A program made the position numbers and the translations under genes. DNA of 64,000 bases from Pseudomonas sp. DTU12.3 (GTDB lineage: Bacteria; Pseudomonadota; Gammaproteobacteria; Pseudomonadales; Pseudomonadaceae): assembly GCF_004124275.1 (NCBI RefSeq), contig NZ_CP027218.1, positions 1,367,501-1,431,500 on the forward strand, written 5' to 3'. Below, piece by piece: positions 8,236 to 17,176 of the stretch. Position 1 is the first letter of the stretch. Each line of letters begins with the position of its first letter. The notes below the pieces were generated by a model. It did not search any database and was not told the DNA's origin. It saw only the letters and a list, made by a program, of their open reading frames with translations.

Positions 8236-9821
8236 AAGAGGGTTTTCGCCAGGCGATGGCCTGGCTGCACACGTGGACCGGCCTGGTCTTCGGCTGGCTG
8301 CTGTTCGCGATTTTCCTGACCGGGACCCTGGCGTATTTCAAAGATGAAACCAGCCACTGGATGCAGCCGGAGATCCCCGCGCGGCCAATCAATGCACAGG
8401 CGAGCCTGACGCTGGCGCAGGATTATCTGCAACAACATGCGGCCGGCGCCTCGCGCTGGCTGATCGACTTGCCCGATGCCCGCGACCCTGCGCTGACGGT
8501 GCGCTGGCAGCAGGAACCGGGCAAACCCGGTGAGCGCGGGCGCTTCGAATCGACAACGCTCGACGCCCAAACCGGCGCCGAAGTGCAGGGCCGCGACACC
8601 ATGGGCGGCGAGTTCTTCTATCGTTTCCACTTCCAGCTGCAAATGCCCTATCCGTGGGGGCGCTGGCTGGCGACCAGTGCGGCGATGCTGATGTTTGTCG
8701 CGCTGATCACCGGGATCATCACCCACAAGAAAATCTTCAAGGACTTCTTCACCTTCCGCCCGCGCAAAGGCCAGCGCTCGTGGCTCGACGGGCACAACGC
8801 CGTGGGGGTGCTGGTGCTGCCGTTTCACTTGATGATCACCTACAGCAGCCTGGTGATTTTCATGTCGATGGTCATGCCGGCGAGCATCGTGGCGTCGTAC
8901 GGCAGCAACATCGATGCGTTTTACGATGAGGTTTTTCCAGAAACGGCGATTCCCGAACGCGCCGGACAAGCGCTGACATTACCCCCGCTGACAGCGTTTT
9001 TGACACGGGCGAGCGAGCATTGGGCGGGTGGGCATATCAAACGCGTGACGGTGAACAATCCCGGCGACGCCAATGCCTCTGTGCAAATGTCGCGTGCCAC
9101 TTCCGACAAGATTGCCTACGAATACGGCAGCGATGTGACCTTCAACGCCATCACCGGCGAGCAGCTCGGCGCGACCCCGGACAAACCCGTGCCGATGACC
9201 ATTGCCGGTGGTTTCTACGGTTTGCACATTGGCCACTTCGCCGGTCCGGTTTTGCGCTGGCTGTATTTCCTCTGCGGTCTGGCCGGTACGGCGATGATCG
9301 GCACCGGGCTGGTGATCTGGCTCGGCAAGCGTCAACTCAAACACGCCAAGAGCGGCGTGATGCCGTTCGAATTGCGCCTGGTCGAGGTGCTGAACATTGC
9401 CGGCATGGCCGGTCTGGTTTCGGCAGTGGCGGTGTTTTTCCTCGCCAATCGGCTGCTGCCATTGAGCCTGAGCGGGCGAGCGGATTGGGAAGTGAACGGG
9501 TTCTTTATCGCTTGGGGCCTGAGCGTGGTGCACGCCTCGTTGCGCAAAGGGCGCGCGGCGTGGATCGAACAGCTTGCGCTGGGGGCGCTGTTGTTTAGCG
9601 CGGTGCCGTTGATCAATGCGCTGACAACGCCGTGGAACCTCGTAACTAGTGTGGCGCAGGGTGACTGGGCCTTGGCCGGTTTCGACCTGACGTGTCTGGG
9701 CGCGGGCCTGTTCCTCGCCTGGGCTGCCTGGAAAATGCGTCGCGCCGCCAGCACCGTCGGCGCGAAAAAACCACGCCGTGAAGCGGCGCCGCCAATCACG
9801 CTTGAGCAAGGAAGCCACTGA
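8232..9821 (+). CDS. PepSY-associated TM protein (FoxB/PiuB-like siderophore reductase family)
   Basis: A 529-residue polytopic inner-membrane protein starting MKEGFRQAMAWLHTWTGLVF. Family features include an N-terminal TM helix with the HTWTGL heme-ligand-type histidine, a periplasmic PepSY segment, further TMs around YPWGRWLATSAAMLMFVALIT, HNAVGVLVLPFHLMITYSSL and FAGPVLRWLYFLCGLAGTAM, and a hydrophobic C-terminal half. FoxB/PiuB-type members help reduce or release iron from imported siderophores. ATG at 8232 overlaps the upstream stop by 4 nt and the gene's own stop overlaps the next ATG by 1 nt, so the three membrane genes are translationally coupled. The substrate is probably the ligand of the receptor at 11899, by context. 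Confidence 0.85.
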   Translation: MKEGFRQAMAWLHTWTGLVFGWLLFAIFLTGTLAYFKDETSHWMQPEIPARPINAQASLTLAQDYLQQHAAGASRWLIDLPDARDPALTVRWQQEPGKPGERGRFESTTLDAQTGAEVQGRDTMGGEFFYRFHFQLQMPYPWGRWLATSAAMLMFVALITGIITHKKIFKDFFTFRPRKGQRSWLDGHNAVGVLVLPFHLMITYSSLVIFMSMVMPASIVASYGSNIDAFYDEVFPETAIPERAGQALTLPPLTAFLTRASEHWAGGHIKRVTVNNPGDANASVQMSRATSDKIAYEYGSDVTFNAITGEQLGATPDKPVPMTIAGGFYGLHIGHFAGPVLRWLYFLCGLAGTAMIGTGLVIWLGKRQLKHAKSGVMPFELRLVEVLNIAGMAGLVSAVAVFFLANRLLPLSLSGRADWEVNGFFIAWGLSVVHASLRKGRAAWIEQLALGALLFSAVPLINALTTPWNLVTSVAQGDWALAGFDLTCLGAGLFLAWAAWKMRRAASTVGAKKPRREAAPPITLEQGSH

Positions 9822-10147
9822 TGCTGCTGGCGCTGTTGCTGTGCTACGCCGGGTTTACCGCACTGTGTCTGTCGATGCCGCGCCATCACGATGAATTGCT
9901 CGGCAGCAAGCCCTCGGCGCGTCGCCGCCAAGGGCTGAATCTGGGTGGATGGCTGTTGCTGGGCTTGTCGTTGTCGGCAGCGGTTGCGGCCAATGGCTGG
10001 AGTTTCGGCCTGGTCGATTGGTTTGCCGTGCTGATGTTCAGTGCGCTGGCGCTGGTGTTGTTGCTGCCCTATCGGCCGCGTCTGGCCTTGGCGTTGGCGG
10101 GTGTCAGCCTGCTGGCTTGCCCGGTCGCCGCATGGGCGCAGTGCTGA
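9821..10147 (+). CDS. DUF3325 membrane protein
   Basis: A 108-residue protein with three predicted TM helices (MLLALLLCYAGFTALCL, LGGWLLLGLSLSAAVAANGW, WFAVLMFSALALVLLLPY) and a final hydrophobic stretch ending VAAWAQC. This is the DUF3325 family, which accompanies PepSY and DUF3649 proteins in iron-uptake loci. It starts at the nucleotide overlapping the upstream stop (TGATG-type junction) and is followed after 1 nt by the GTG of the sigma factor gene, so the five-gene plus-strand run 7930-11701 is probably one transcript. The function is not known. Confidence 0.78.
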   Translation: MLLALLLCYAGFTALCLSMPRHHDELLGSKPSARRRQGLNLGGWLLLGLSLSAAVAANGWSFGLVDWFAVLMFSALALVLLLPYRPRLALALAGVSLLACPVAAWAQC

Positions 10148-10148
10148 G

Positions 10149-10715
10149 GTGCTGATCGGTCTGCCGCCGGAATCGCGCGACGACGAGCCGCGTGGCGCAC
10201 GTGCGCATTTTCTTCAGGTGTTTCTGTCGCAGCGTTCGCAGATGGAAGCGCTGGTGAATCGGCGCGTCGGTTGCCGGGCGACTGCGGCGGATCTGGTGCA
10301 GGACCTGTTTCTGCGCTTCTGGCGACGGCCGCTGGTGCAGGTCGAAGAACTCAGCACCTACCTTTTGCGTTGCGCCGGCAACATCGCCATCGATCATTTG
10401 CGCAGCGAAGGCACGCGTGTGCGGGTCAACGAAGGTTGGCAGCCGGACGAGCCGGACAGCCACGGCAGTGAACCGCAAGCCGCGCTCGAAGCCGGCAATG
10501 ATCTGCGCCATGTCGAAGCCGCGTTGCGTGCGTTGCCTGAGCGCACCCGACAGATCTTTTTGCTCAATCGCATCCACGGCCGCAAGTACGCAGAAATCGC
10601 CAAAGCCATGGGCCTGTCCCAAAGCGCCGTGGAAAAACATATGATGCGCGCCCTCGAAGCCTGCAAGGCCAGCCTGCGCGACCCCGCGCCACGTCCGCCA
10701 GGGAAAGCACCGTGA
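10149..10715 (+). CDS. ECF sigma factor of a ferric-siderophore signalling system
   Basis: A 188-residue sigma-70 family ECF factor. Region 2 is VNRRVGCRATAADLVQDLFL..FWRRP, with the DNA-melting helix YLLRCAGNIAIDHLRSE; region 4 is LPERTRQIFLLNRIHGRKYA followed by EIAKAMGLSQSAVEKHMMRA. The GTG at 10149, directly after the previous stop, is the likely start; the frame is open upstream but would read DUF3325 sequence out of frame. The 3' end overlaps the FecR-like gene (GTGA). It resembles the FiuI/FpvI class. Its likely target is the promoter of the receptor gene at 11899. Confidence 0.85.
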   Translation: MLIGLPPESRDDEPRGARAHFLQVFLSQRSQMEALVNRRVGCRATAADLVQDLFLRFWRRPLVQVEELSTYLLRCAGNIAIDHLRSEGTRVRVNEGWQPDEPDSHGSEPQAALEAGNDLRHVEAALRALPERTRQIFLLNRIHGRKYAEIAKAMGLSQSAVEKHMMRALEACKASLRDPAPRPPGKAP

Positions 10716-11701
10716 AGCACACCGATTGCATCCGTCCGACGCCTCTTCAGGAACAGGCCGCATTGGCCTGGCTGAGCCTGCTGCACGATCGGCCGAGTGC
10801 TGGCGATCAACTGACATTCAGCCAATGGCTGCGCGCGGATCCGGCGCATGCCGAGGCTTACGCGCAGGCCCAGGTGCTCTGGGAGCTGAGCGAAGGCCCG
10901 GCGCGTACCCTGGCCGATGAAGAGGCTGTGGCGCTGCAGGGTTATCTCGATGCAATGGATCGCCCACGACGCCCGCAGGTTTTGCGCTGGTCAGGTGCGC
11001 TGGCGATGGCGGCGTGTCTGGTGCTGATGGTCAGCCTCGGTACGGGCTGGCAGCCACAGCGCTGGATCGACGATCTCGGCGCCGATTATGTTTCGGCGCC
11101 GGGTGAGATCCGCACGGTGACCCTCGCCGATCAATCGCAGGTAACCCTGGATGCCGACAGCGCGATTGCCGTGGACTTCAGCCATGGCGAGCGACATGTG
11201 CAGTTGCGCCGTGGCGCCGGTTTTTTCAGCGTGACGCACACCGGTGATCCGTTTGTGGTGGCGGCGGAACAAGGTGAGGCGCGAGTGCTCGGCACGCAAT
11301 TTGAAGTGCGTCTGCAGCCGCATGGTGCGCAGGTCACGGTGTTGTCCGGGCGCGTCGGCGTCACGGCGGATCGCCAAGGCGAACAGCAGATTCTCACGGC
11401 GGGGCAGCAAGTCGCTTACGGTCAGGGCGCAGCGCAAAAACTCCATGCCGTGGACAGCGAGGCGCAACTGGCCTGGCGGCAGGGCTGGCTGACTTACTAC
11501 AAGTCGACGCTGGCCGAGGTGGTCGAAGATCTGCGGCGGTATTACCCGGGGCGGATCGTGCTGCTCAGCGATGAGCTGGCGGCGCGCAAGGTCAGTGGCA
11601 GTTTCCCGAGCAAGGATCCGCAGGCGGTGTTGAGTTCGCTGCAAGGGGTGTTGGGGTTTGAGCAGCATCAGGTGCTGGGGCATCTGATTATTTTGCGCTG
11701 A
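10712..11701 (+). CDS. FecR-family anti-sigma regulator
   Basis: A 329-residue partner of the sigma factor encoded immediately upstream, with a GTG start in a GTGA overlap. N-terminal DUF4880-type segment (QAALAWLSLLHDRPSAGDQL, FSQWLRADPAHAEAYAQAQ), one TM near residues 90-108 (ALAMAACLVLMVSLGTGW), then the periplasmic FecR domain (YVSAPGEIRTVTLADQSQVT, LDADSAIAVDF, LRRGAGFFSVTHTGDPFVV) and a C-terminal secretin/STN-like segment (YKSTLAEVVEDLRRYYPGRI) that should contact the receptor's signalling domain. It is the second complete FecIR-type pair within 3 kb of the first; the two pairs are only distantly similar, so this is not a recent duplication. Confidence 0.86.
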   Translation: MKHTDCIRPTPLQEQAALAWLSLLHDRPSAGDQLTFSQWLRADPAHAEAYAQAQVLWELSEGPARTLADEEAVALQGYLDAMDRPRRPQVLRWSGALAMAACLVLMVSLGTGWQPQRWIDDLGADYVSAPGEIRTVTLADQSQVTLDADSAIAVDFSHGERHVQLRRGAGFFSVTHTGDPFVVAAEQGEARVLGTQFEVRLQPHGAQVTVLSGRVGVTADRQGEQQILTAGQQVAYGQGAAQKLHAVDSEAQLAWRQGWLTYYKSTLAEVVEDLRRYYPGRIVLLSDELAARKVSGSFPSKDPQAVLSSLQGVLGFEQHQVLGHLIILR

Positions 11702-11709
11702 GGCAAAGT

Positions 11710-11788
11710 CAAAAGATCGCAGCCTGCGGCAGCTCCTACAGGGTATGCGTTCCCTGTAGGAGCTGCCGCAGGCTGCAATCTTTTGATC
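11710..11788. repeat. REP-type palindrome pair (type A)
   Basis: CAAAAGATCGCAGCCTGCGG and its inverted partner CTGTAGGAGCTGCCGCAGGC ... TTTTGATC around a short spacer, between the anti-sigma gene and the receptor gene. Confidence 0.88.
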
Positions 11789-11898
11789 TCGAAAAAATAT
11801 TTTCAAATAGTGATGAGGTAAACCCGAACCCCATCCGTGTAGTGACTGAAACTGCGAGTCATTCGCATCCGCTGCGGTTCTACACAGGTCATTGAGCA

Positions 11899-14328
11899 AT
11901 GAAGTCCAGGGCAAAATCGGGTTCGGTCAAACAGTGGTTGAGCGTATCGGCGTTGAGTTTTTCGGCATTGGCGTTGTTGCCGATGAGCGTTGCGCTCGCG
12001 ACCGAAGCGGTCAGCAGCCCGGCGCAAAAACAGTTCAACTTCGCACTGGCAGCCAAACCACTGCCACAAGCCCTCAATGACTTCAGCCGCGTCACCGGGC
12101 AAAGCGTGGTCTACACCGATGAGGCGCCTTACGGCCTCACCGCTCCGGCAGTCAACGGTCAGATGAGCGCCGAACAAGCGCTGCAACGCTTGCTCAGCGG
12201 TTCGGGCCTGAGCTTGCGCCGCATCGACAGCCACACCCTGGCGCTGGAGCCGCAACCGACCGAAGGCGCGCTGAACCTCGGCGCCACCACCATCACCTCG
12301 ACGCGCGACGAGTCGATGAGTTATCAGCCGCCGGAAACCAGCTCGGTGATGCGCTCCTCGGCCTCGTTGCAGGAAGTCCCGCAGACCGTCAACGTCATCC
12401 CGGCGCAAGTCATCCGCGATCAGGCGCCGCGTAATCTTGACGACGCGCTGGCCAATGTCAGCGGTATCACCCAGGGCAACACCTTGGGCAGCACCCAGGA
12501 TTCGGTGATGACCCGCGGTTTCGGCGACAACCGCAACGGCTCGATCATGCGCGACGGCATGCCGATCGTGCAGGGCCGCGGCATGAACGCCACGGTGGAT
12601 CGCGTCGAAGTGCTCAAAGGTCCGGCGTCGTTGCTGTACGGCATTCAGGATCCGGGCGGCGTGGTCAACATGGTCAGCAAGAAACCTGAGCTGGCGCAGT
12701 ACAACGCGCTGACCTTGCGCGGCTCGACCTACGGCGACGGCAAGAATGGCAGCGGCGGCACCTTCGACAGCACCGGCGCACTGGGCGATTCCGGGCTGGC
12801 TTACCGCATGGTGCTCGATCACGAAGATGAAGATTACTGGCGCAACTTTGGCACCCATCGCGAAACCCTGATCGCGCCGTCGCTCGCCTGGTATGGCGAA
12901 AGCACCAAGCTGCTGTTCGCCTACGAACACCGTGAATTTCTTACGCCGTTCGATCGTGGCACGCTGATCGATCCGCGCACCAACCATCCGCTGGACATCT
13001 CGCGCAACGAGCGTCTCGACGAGCCGTTCAACAACATGGAAGGGCGTTCCGATCTCTATCATTTCGAAGCCGATCATGAACTCAACGACGACTGGAAAGC
13101 CCACTTCGGCTACAGCTGGAACCGCGAGACCTACGACGCCAGCCAGGTGCGCGTCACCGCCATCGACACCAAAAAGGGCACGCTGACCCGGAGCATGGAC
13201 GGCACCCAAGGCGCGATCAGCACCGACCGCTTCACCACCGTCAGCCTTGAGGGCAAGGTCAACGTACTGGGCATGCAACATGACCTGGTGTTTGGCGTCG
13301 ACGACGAGTACCGCAAGATCTACCGCGCCGACCTGATCCGCCAGAAAAGCCTGAGCACCTTCAGCTACGTCAACCCGGTGTATGGCCGTGAAGTCGAAGG
13401 CACCACGGTCAGTGCCGCCGACAGCGCGCAGACCGATGAACTGCGCAGCGATTCGCTGTTCATGCAGGACTCGATTCACCTCACCGACCAGTGGATTCTG
13501 GTCGCCGGCGGACGCTTTCAGGAATACGACCAGTACGCCGGCAAAGGCGTGCCGTTCAAGGCCAACACCGACAGCAACGGGCAGAAGTGGGTGCCGCGCG
13601 CCGGTCTGGTGTATCGCTACACCGACGCTCTGTCGTTCTACGGCAGCTACACCGAATCGTTCAAACCCAACTCGACCATCGCGCCGTTGAGCGGCAGCAG
13701 CAGCGTGCTCGACGGCAGCATTGCGCCGGAAGAAGCCAAGTCATGGGAGCTGGGCGCGCGCCTCGATATGCCGGGGCAGCTCACCGGTAACATCGCACTG
13801 TTCGACATCAAGAAACGCAACGTGCTGGTGGCCAACGCCGAAGGTCCGACGACGATTTACAGCGCCGCCGGCGAAGTGCGTTCGCGCGGTCTGGAAATGG
13901 ACCTGACCGGTCAACTGAGCGAGCACTGGAGCATGATCGGCAGCTACGCCTACACCGATGCCGAAGTCACCGAGGACCCGGACTACAAAGGCAAGCGTTT
14001 GCAGAACGTGGCGAAGAATTCCGGCTCATTGTCGGCGGTGTATGACTTCGGCAGCGTAATCGGTGGCGATCAGTTGCGCGTCGGCGCTGGCGCTCGTTAC
14101 GTCGGCGAGCGTGCCGGTAACGCAGTGAATGATTTTGACTTGCCGAGCTACACCGTCGCCGATGCGTTTGCCACTTACGACACCAAAGTCGAAGGGCAGA
14201 AGGTCAAGTTCCAGCTCAACGTGAAGAACCTGTTTGATCGCACCTACTACACCTCGGCGGCGAGCCGGTTCTTTGTGTCGATGGGCGATTCGCGGCAGAT
14301 CTCGCTGTCCAGCACCCTGGAATTTTGA
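11899..14328 (+). CDS. TonB-dependent siderophore receptor with STN signalling domain (FiuA/FoxA-like)
   Basis: An 809-residue outer-membrane receptor for a hydroxamate-type siderophore. The long signal peptide ends near ALATEA; the STN domain is FNFALAAKPLPQALNDFSRV..GQSVVYTDEAP. The plug carries the TonB-dependent siderophore-receptor pattern (LQEVPQTVNVIPAQVIRDQ, VDRVEVLKGPASLLYGIQDP, GGVVNMVSKKP) and the barrel ends in FLEF-type aromatic sequence (SLSSTLEF). Gene order sigma-antisigma-receptor matches P. aeruginosa fiuI-fiuR-fiuA, while the PepSY gene upstream recalls foxB; I cannot choose between ferrichrome and ferrioxamine from sequence. A 197-bp gap before it contains a REP and presumably the promoter recognised by the upstream sigma factor. 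Confidence 0.88.
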   Translation: MKSRAKSGSVKQWLSVSALSFSALALLPMSVALATEAVSSPAQKQFNFALAAKPLPQALNDFSRVTGQSVVYTDEAPYGLTAPAVNGQMSAEQALQRLLSGSGLSLRRIDSHTLALEPQPTEGALNLGATTITSTRDESMSYQPPETSSVMRSSASLQEVPQTVNVIPAQVIRDQAPRNLDDALANVSGITQGNTLGSTQDSVMTRGFGDNRNGSIMRDGMPIVQGRGMNATVDRVEVLKGPASLLYGIQDPGGVVNMVSKKPELAQYNALTLRGSTYGDGKNGSGGTFDSTGALGDSGLAYRMVLDHEDEDYWRNFGTHRETLIAPSLAWYGESTKLLFAYEHREFLTPFDRGTLIDPRTNHPLDISRNERLDEPFNNMEGRSDLYHFEADHELNDDWKAHFGYSWNRETYDASQVRVTAIDTKKGTLTRSMDGTQGAISTDRFTTVSLEGKVNVLGMQHDLVFGVDDEYRKIYRADLIRQKSLSTFSYVNPVYGREVEGTTVSAADSAQTDELRSDSLFMQDSIHLTDQWILVAGGRFQEYDQYAGKGVPFKANTDSNGQKWVPRAGLVYRYTDALSFYGSYTESFKPNSTIAPLSGSSSVLDGSIAPEEAKSWELGARLDMPGQLTGNIALFDIKKRNVLVANAEGPTTIYSAAGEVRSRGLEMDLTGQLSEHWSMIGSYAYTDAEVTEDPDYKGKRLQNVAKNSGSLSAVYDFGSVIGGDQLRVGAGARYVGERAGNAVNDFDLPSYTVADAFATYDTKVEGQKVKFQLNVKNLFDRTYYTSAASRFFVSMGDSRQISLSSTLEF

Positions 14329-14349
14329 TTCGAAACCGCGTCATCGTTC

Positions 14350-14452
14350 TTCGCGAGCAAGCCCGCTCCCACAGGGGATTGCATTCCAAATGTAGGAGCG
14401 GGCTCCCACAGGGGATTGCATTCCAAATGTGGGAGCGGGCTTGCTCGCGAAG
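14350..14452. repeat. REP-type palindrome (type B) with partial internal duplication
   Basis: TTCGCGAGCAAGCCCGCTCC at the left and GGAGCGGGCTTGCTCGCGAA at the right. Between them a segment containing CACAGGGGATTGCATTCCAA is repeated twice in direct orientation, so a third, truncated half-element is present. It lies between convergent receptor and AraC genes. Confidence 0.85.
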
Positions 14453-14482
14453 AGGTCCGAATGAAAGAAACAGGGGTTGGCT

Positions 14483-15358
14483 CTAACGCAAAAACGCCTG
14501 CCGATATTCGCCAGGAGTACCGCCCAGCACCTGCTTGAACCGATTGGTAAAGTGGCTCGCACTGGCAAATCCGCAAGCCAAGGCAATTTCCCCCAATGGC
14601 AGTACCGTGCCCGGCAACAACTCACGCGCCCGATCCAAGCGCCGCGCCAGCACGTACTGATGCGGTGGCAGCCCGAAGCTCACACGAAACATCCGCGCAA
14701 AGTGATATTCCGACAACGCACACAACCCGGCCAGTTGCCCCAGGCTGATCGGTTCAGCCATCTGGTTGTCGATGAATTCCACCAATTGCCGCCGCTGATG
14801 CGCGGCCAGTCCGCCCTTCAGGCGCAAACCCTGACGTGCACCGACCTGGCTGAGCAGGGTGTGGCTGATCAGTTCATGGGCAAGACTGCTGGTCAGCAAA
14901 CGTTCGGCGGGTTCATCCCAGTTCAGCGTCAGCAGTTGACGAAAGCGCTGCGCCTGCTGCGGGTCCTCAAGAAAGGTCTGTTCACGCAGCTGCATTTCCC
15001 GTGGCTCGCGATCGAGCAGCGTGACGCAACCAAGGGCAAATTGTTCGGCGCTGAAATACAGGTGCGCGAGGCGAATATCGCCGTTGATCACCCAGCCGGA
15101 CTGGTGATCCGCCGGCAGAATGCACAACTTGTCCGGCCCACCCTTGTGCCCCGGTTGCCCACGACGGAAGGTGCCAGTGCCACCGGCGATGTAGCAGGAG
15201 AGTGTGTGGTGGCTCGGCGCTTCGTACTCCTGAGCGTCGTGGTGATTGGTCCACAGGGCCGCAGACAAGCCGTCACCGAGCTCGGCGCTGTGCACAAGGC
15301 GTGCATTGGGCGAGCGGTTAAGCGCTTGAAAGACTTGCAGGGTATCGATGGCGGACAT
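14483..15358 (-). CDS. AraC-family transcriptional regulator
   Basis: A 291-residue regulator. The N-terminal half is a cupin-like sensing domain (SCYIAGGTGTFRRGQPGHKG). The C-terminal 100 residues hold the double AraC HTH: ISLGQLAGLCALSEYHFARM followed by FRVSFGLPPHQYVLARRLDRAR, then LGEIALACGFASASHFTNRF and FKQVLGGTPGEYRQ. It is monocistronic and divergent from the EamA transporter gene at 15615, which is the most obvious target. The start at ATG 15358 fits family length. The inducer is unknown. Confidence 0.88.
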   Translation of the reverse strand: MSAIDTLQVFQALNRSPNARLVHSAELGDGLSAALWTNHHDAQEYEAPSHHTLSCYIAGGTGTFRRGQPGHKGGPDKLCILPADHQSGWVINGDIRLAHLYFSAEQFALGCVTLLDREPREMQLREQTFLEDPQQAQRFRQLLTLNWDEPAERLLTSSLAHELISHTLLSQVGARQGLRLKGGLAAHQRRQLVEFIDNQMAEPISLGQLAGLCALSEYHFARMFRVSFGLPPHQYVLARRLDRARELLPGTVLPLGEIALACGFASASHFTNRFKQVLGGTPGEYRQAFLR

Positions 15359-15489
15359 GATCGGCTCTCTCCAACGCCTTGCATCCTACTCTGTAGATTT
15401 CGCGCTGCCAGCCCACCGCCGGACAAAAGCGCAAGAATCTGCAAGCGCCCCGACGCCGCGTGCATCACGCTCAATCCCTATCCAACGCA

Positions 15490-15583
15490 AACCTGTGGCG
15501 AGGGAGCTTGCTCGCGCTTGAGTGCACAGCACTCACTAAACGGCATGGCAGCCCGGCGCGAGCAATCTCCCTCGCCACAGGGA
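15490..15583. repeat. REP-like palindrome (type B variant)
   Basis: TGTGGCGAGGGAGCTTGCTC and its inverted partner GAGCAATCTCCCTCGCCACA flank a 50-bp spacer in the divergent AraC/EamA promoter gap. The sequence differs from the other type B copies (GGCGAGGGAG in place of GGGAGCGGGC). Confidence 0.75.
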
Positions 15584-15614
15584 GTGCTCGGTATTATTTC
15601 CAGGAGTGGGCGTC

Positions 15615-16517
15615 ATGAATCTTTCGTTGTATCTGCTGACCGTGCTGATCTGGGGCACCACCTGGATTGCTCTGAAATGGCAACTGGGCGTGGTGGCGAT
15701 TCCGGTGTCGATTGTCTATCGCTTCGGCCTCGCTGCGCTGGTGCTGTTCGTGTTGCTGCTGCTCAGTCGGCGCCTGCAACCGATGAACCGGCGCGGTCAT
15801 CTGATCTGCATCGCGCAGGGGGTGTGCCTGTTCTGCGTGAATTTCATGTGCTTCCTGACGGCCAGTCAGTGGATTCCCAGTGGCCTGGTGGCGGTGGTGT
15901 TTTCTACCGCGACGCTGTGGAATGCGCTGAACGCGCGGGTGTTCTTCGGTCAGCGTATTGCGCGCAATGTGCTGATGGGCGGTACGCTTGGCCTGTTTGG
16001 CCTGGGCATGTTGTTCTGGCCAGAACTGGTCGGGCATCAGGCTACCCCGCAAACCTTGCTCGGCCTCGGTCTGGCGTTGTGCGGCACGCTGTGTTTCTCG
16101 GCGGGCAACATGCTTTCGAGCTTGCAACAGAAGGCCGGCCTCAAGCCGCTGACTACCAATGCCTGGGGCATGGCTTACGGCGCGGCGATGTTGTCGGTGT
16201 GGTGCCTGGTCAAAGGTATTCCGTTCGACATGGACTGGTCACCGCGTTATGTCGGGGCGCTGTTGTATCTGGTGATACCGGGTTCAGTCATCGGCTTCAC
16301 CGCTTACCTGACGCTGGTCGGGCGCATGGGCCCGGAACGCGCGGCGTATTGCACGGTGCTGTTCCCGGTGGTGGCACTGAACGTTTCTGCGTTTGCCGAA
16401 GGTTATCAGTGGACAGCGCCGGCACTGGCCGGTCTGGTACTGGTGATGCTGGGTAACGTATTGGTCTTTCGCAAGCCTCGGCCAGTGCAACTTTCAGGGC
16501 AGGGAAAGTTAGCCTGA
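15615..16517 (+). CDS. EamA-family (DMT) transporter
   Basis: A 300-residue inner-membrane protein of the drug/metabolite transporter superfamily with ten predicted helices in two EamA repeats. The first repeat opens MNLSLYLLTVLIWGTTWIAL and the second includes MAYGAAMLSVWCLVKGIP and VIPGSVIGFTAYLTLVGRMG. The family exports small metabolites or amino acids. ATG 15615 is preferred over the GTG at 15606, because CAGGAG lies just upstream of the ATG. It is divergent from the AraC regulator across a REP-containing gap. The substrate cannot be told from sequence. Confidence 0.87.
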   Translation: MNLSLYLLTVLIWGTTWIALKWQLGVVAIPVSIVYRFGLAALVLFVLLLLSRRLQPMNRRGHLICIAQGVCLFCVNFMCFLTASQWIPSGLVAVVFSTATLWNALNARVFFGQRIARNVLMGGTLGLFGLGMLFWPELVGHQATPQTLLGLGLALCGTLCFSAGNMLSSLQQKAGLKPLTTNAWGMAYGAAMLSVWCLVKGIPFDMDWSPRYVGALLYLVIPGSVIGFTAYLTLVGRMGPERAAYCTVLFPVVALNVSAFAEGYQWTAPALAGLVLVMLGNVLVFRKPRPVQLSGQGKLA

Positions 16518-16544
16518 TTGCTGTAAAGATCGAGTGCTGATTGA

Positions 16545-17078
16545 TCACTGCTCGATCTTCAGAATGATGTAAATCATCAGCGGGAAGATAAAGTCGACAA
16601 TGTGCCTTGCCCAGTCCTTGGCGTTCCATACTTCCGAGTTGTCCATGTCGAACCATTCGACACCAATGACTTGCAGGCAGAAGTAGTAGATGAATATTGC
16701 GATCAGCAATCCGATAATTGCGTACTTCTTGGCTTCATGAAAGTCCGCTGCCGATTGTTTGATCTTTCGGTAAAGTTGATAAGTGCCCACCAGGCAGAAG
16801 CTGGTATAGAGCGCTTCCAGCGTTATGACCAGCCAGTAGATCCGGTGGTGCAGCATGGGCGAAGTGATTGCCCGATAGCGTATGTTGGGGTTTTTCAGGC
16901 TGGTGTCCATGCTCAGGACATGGCCGACATACTCATAATTTGAAGCGTAGTCGGTGAAGTTGCTGAACATTACCAGAATGCCAAATAAACTGATGAGCGC
17001 CATCAGAATGACTTTGCTATATCGTACTATTTCGTCGGTGCTAAGGTTGTTCAAGATTAATGCTCTCCATAACTTCAT
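16545..17078 (-). CDS. DUF2165-type small integral membrane protein
   Basis: A 177-residue protein resembling the DUF2165 family: an N-terminal helix VILMALISLFGILVMFSNFT, the conserved loop YVGHVLSMDTSLKNPNIRYR, then TMs around YWLVITLEALYTSFCLVGTY, YAIIGLLIAIFIYYFCLQVI and DFIFPLMIYIILKI. The conserved YRAITSP and GVEWFDMDNSEVWN segments are typical. The function of the family is unknown. The gene is monocistronic, facing the EamA gene. Base composition is more AT-rich than its neighbours. The N-terminus is uncertain: family members usually start about 15-20 residues later, near the first TM. Confidence 0.75.
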   Translation of the reverse strand: MKLWRALILNNLSTDEIVRYSKVILMALISLFGILVMFSNFTDYASNYEYVGHVLSMDTSLKNPNIRYRAITSPMLHHRIYWLVITLEALYTSFCLVGTYQLYRKIKQSAADFHEAKKYAIIGLLIAIFIYYFCLQVIGVEWFDMDNSEVWNAKDWARHIVDFIFPLMIYIILKIEQ

Positions 17079-17176
17079 ACCGTGAATTCGATAGGTCGGG
17101 AGAGTTTATAACGGTTGTTTCGGGTTTTGGCTGGGGTTCAATTACAAGGTATGTGTAGCGTTATGTTTTTATAATG

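Noticed and set aside
11803..13479. Long open frame (558 codons) on minus
   Set aside because: It lies antisense to the siderophore receptor gene, whose signal peptide, STN, plug and barrel motifs are clear. High GC third positions produce such shadow frames.
10149..14328. Second signalling system as a duplicate of fecIRA
   Set aside because: The sigma, anti-sigma and receptor sequences share only family motifs with the first set, so it is a separate system, not a recent duplication.
14477..16456. Long plus-strand open frame (659 codons)
   Set aside because: It runs antisense through the AraC gene and out of frame through the EamA gene and a REP; no family sequence is seen.
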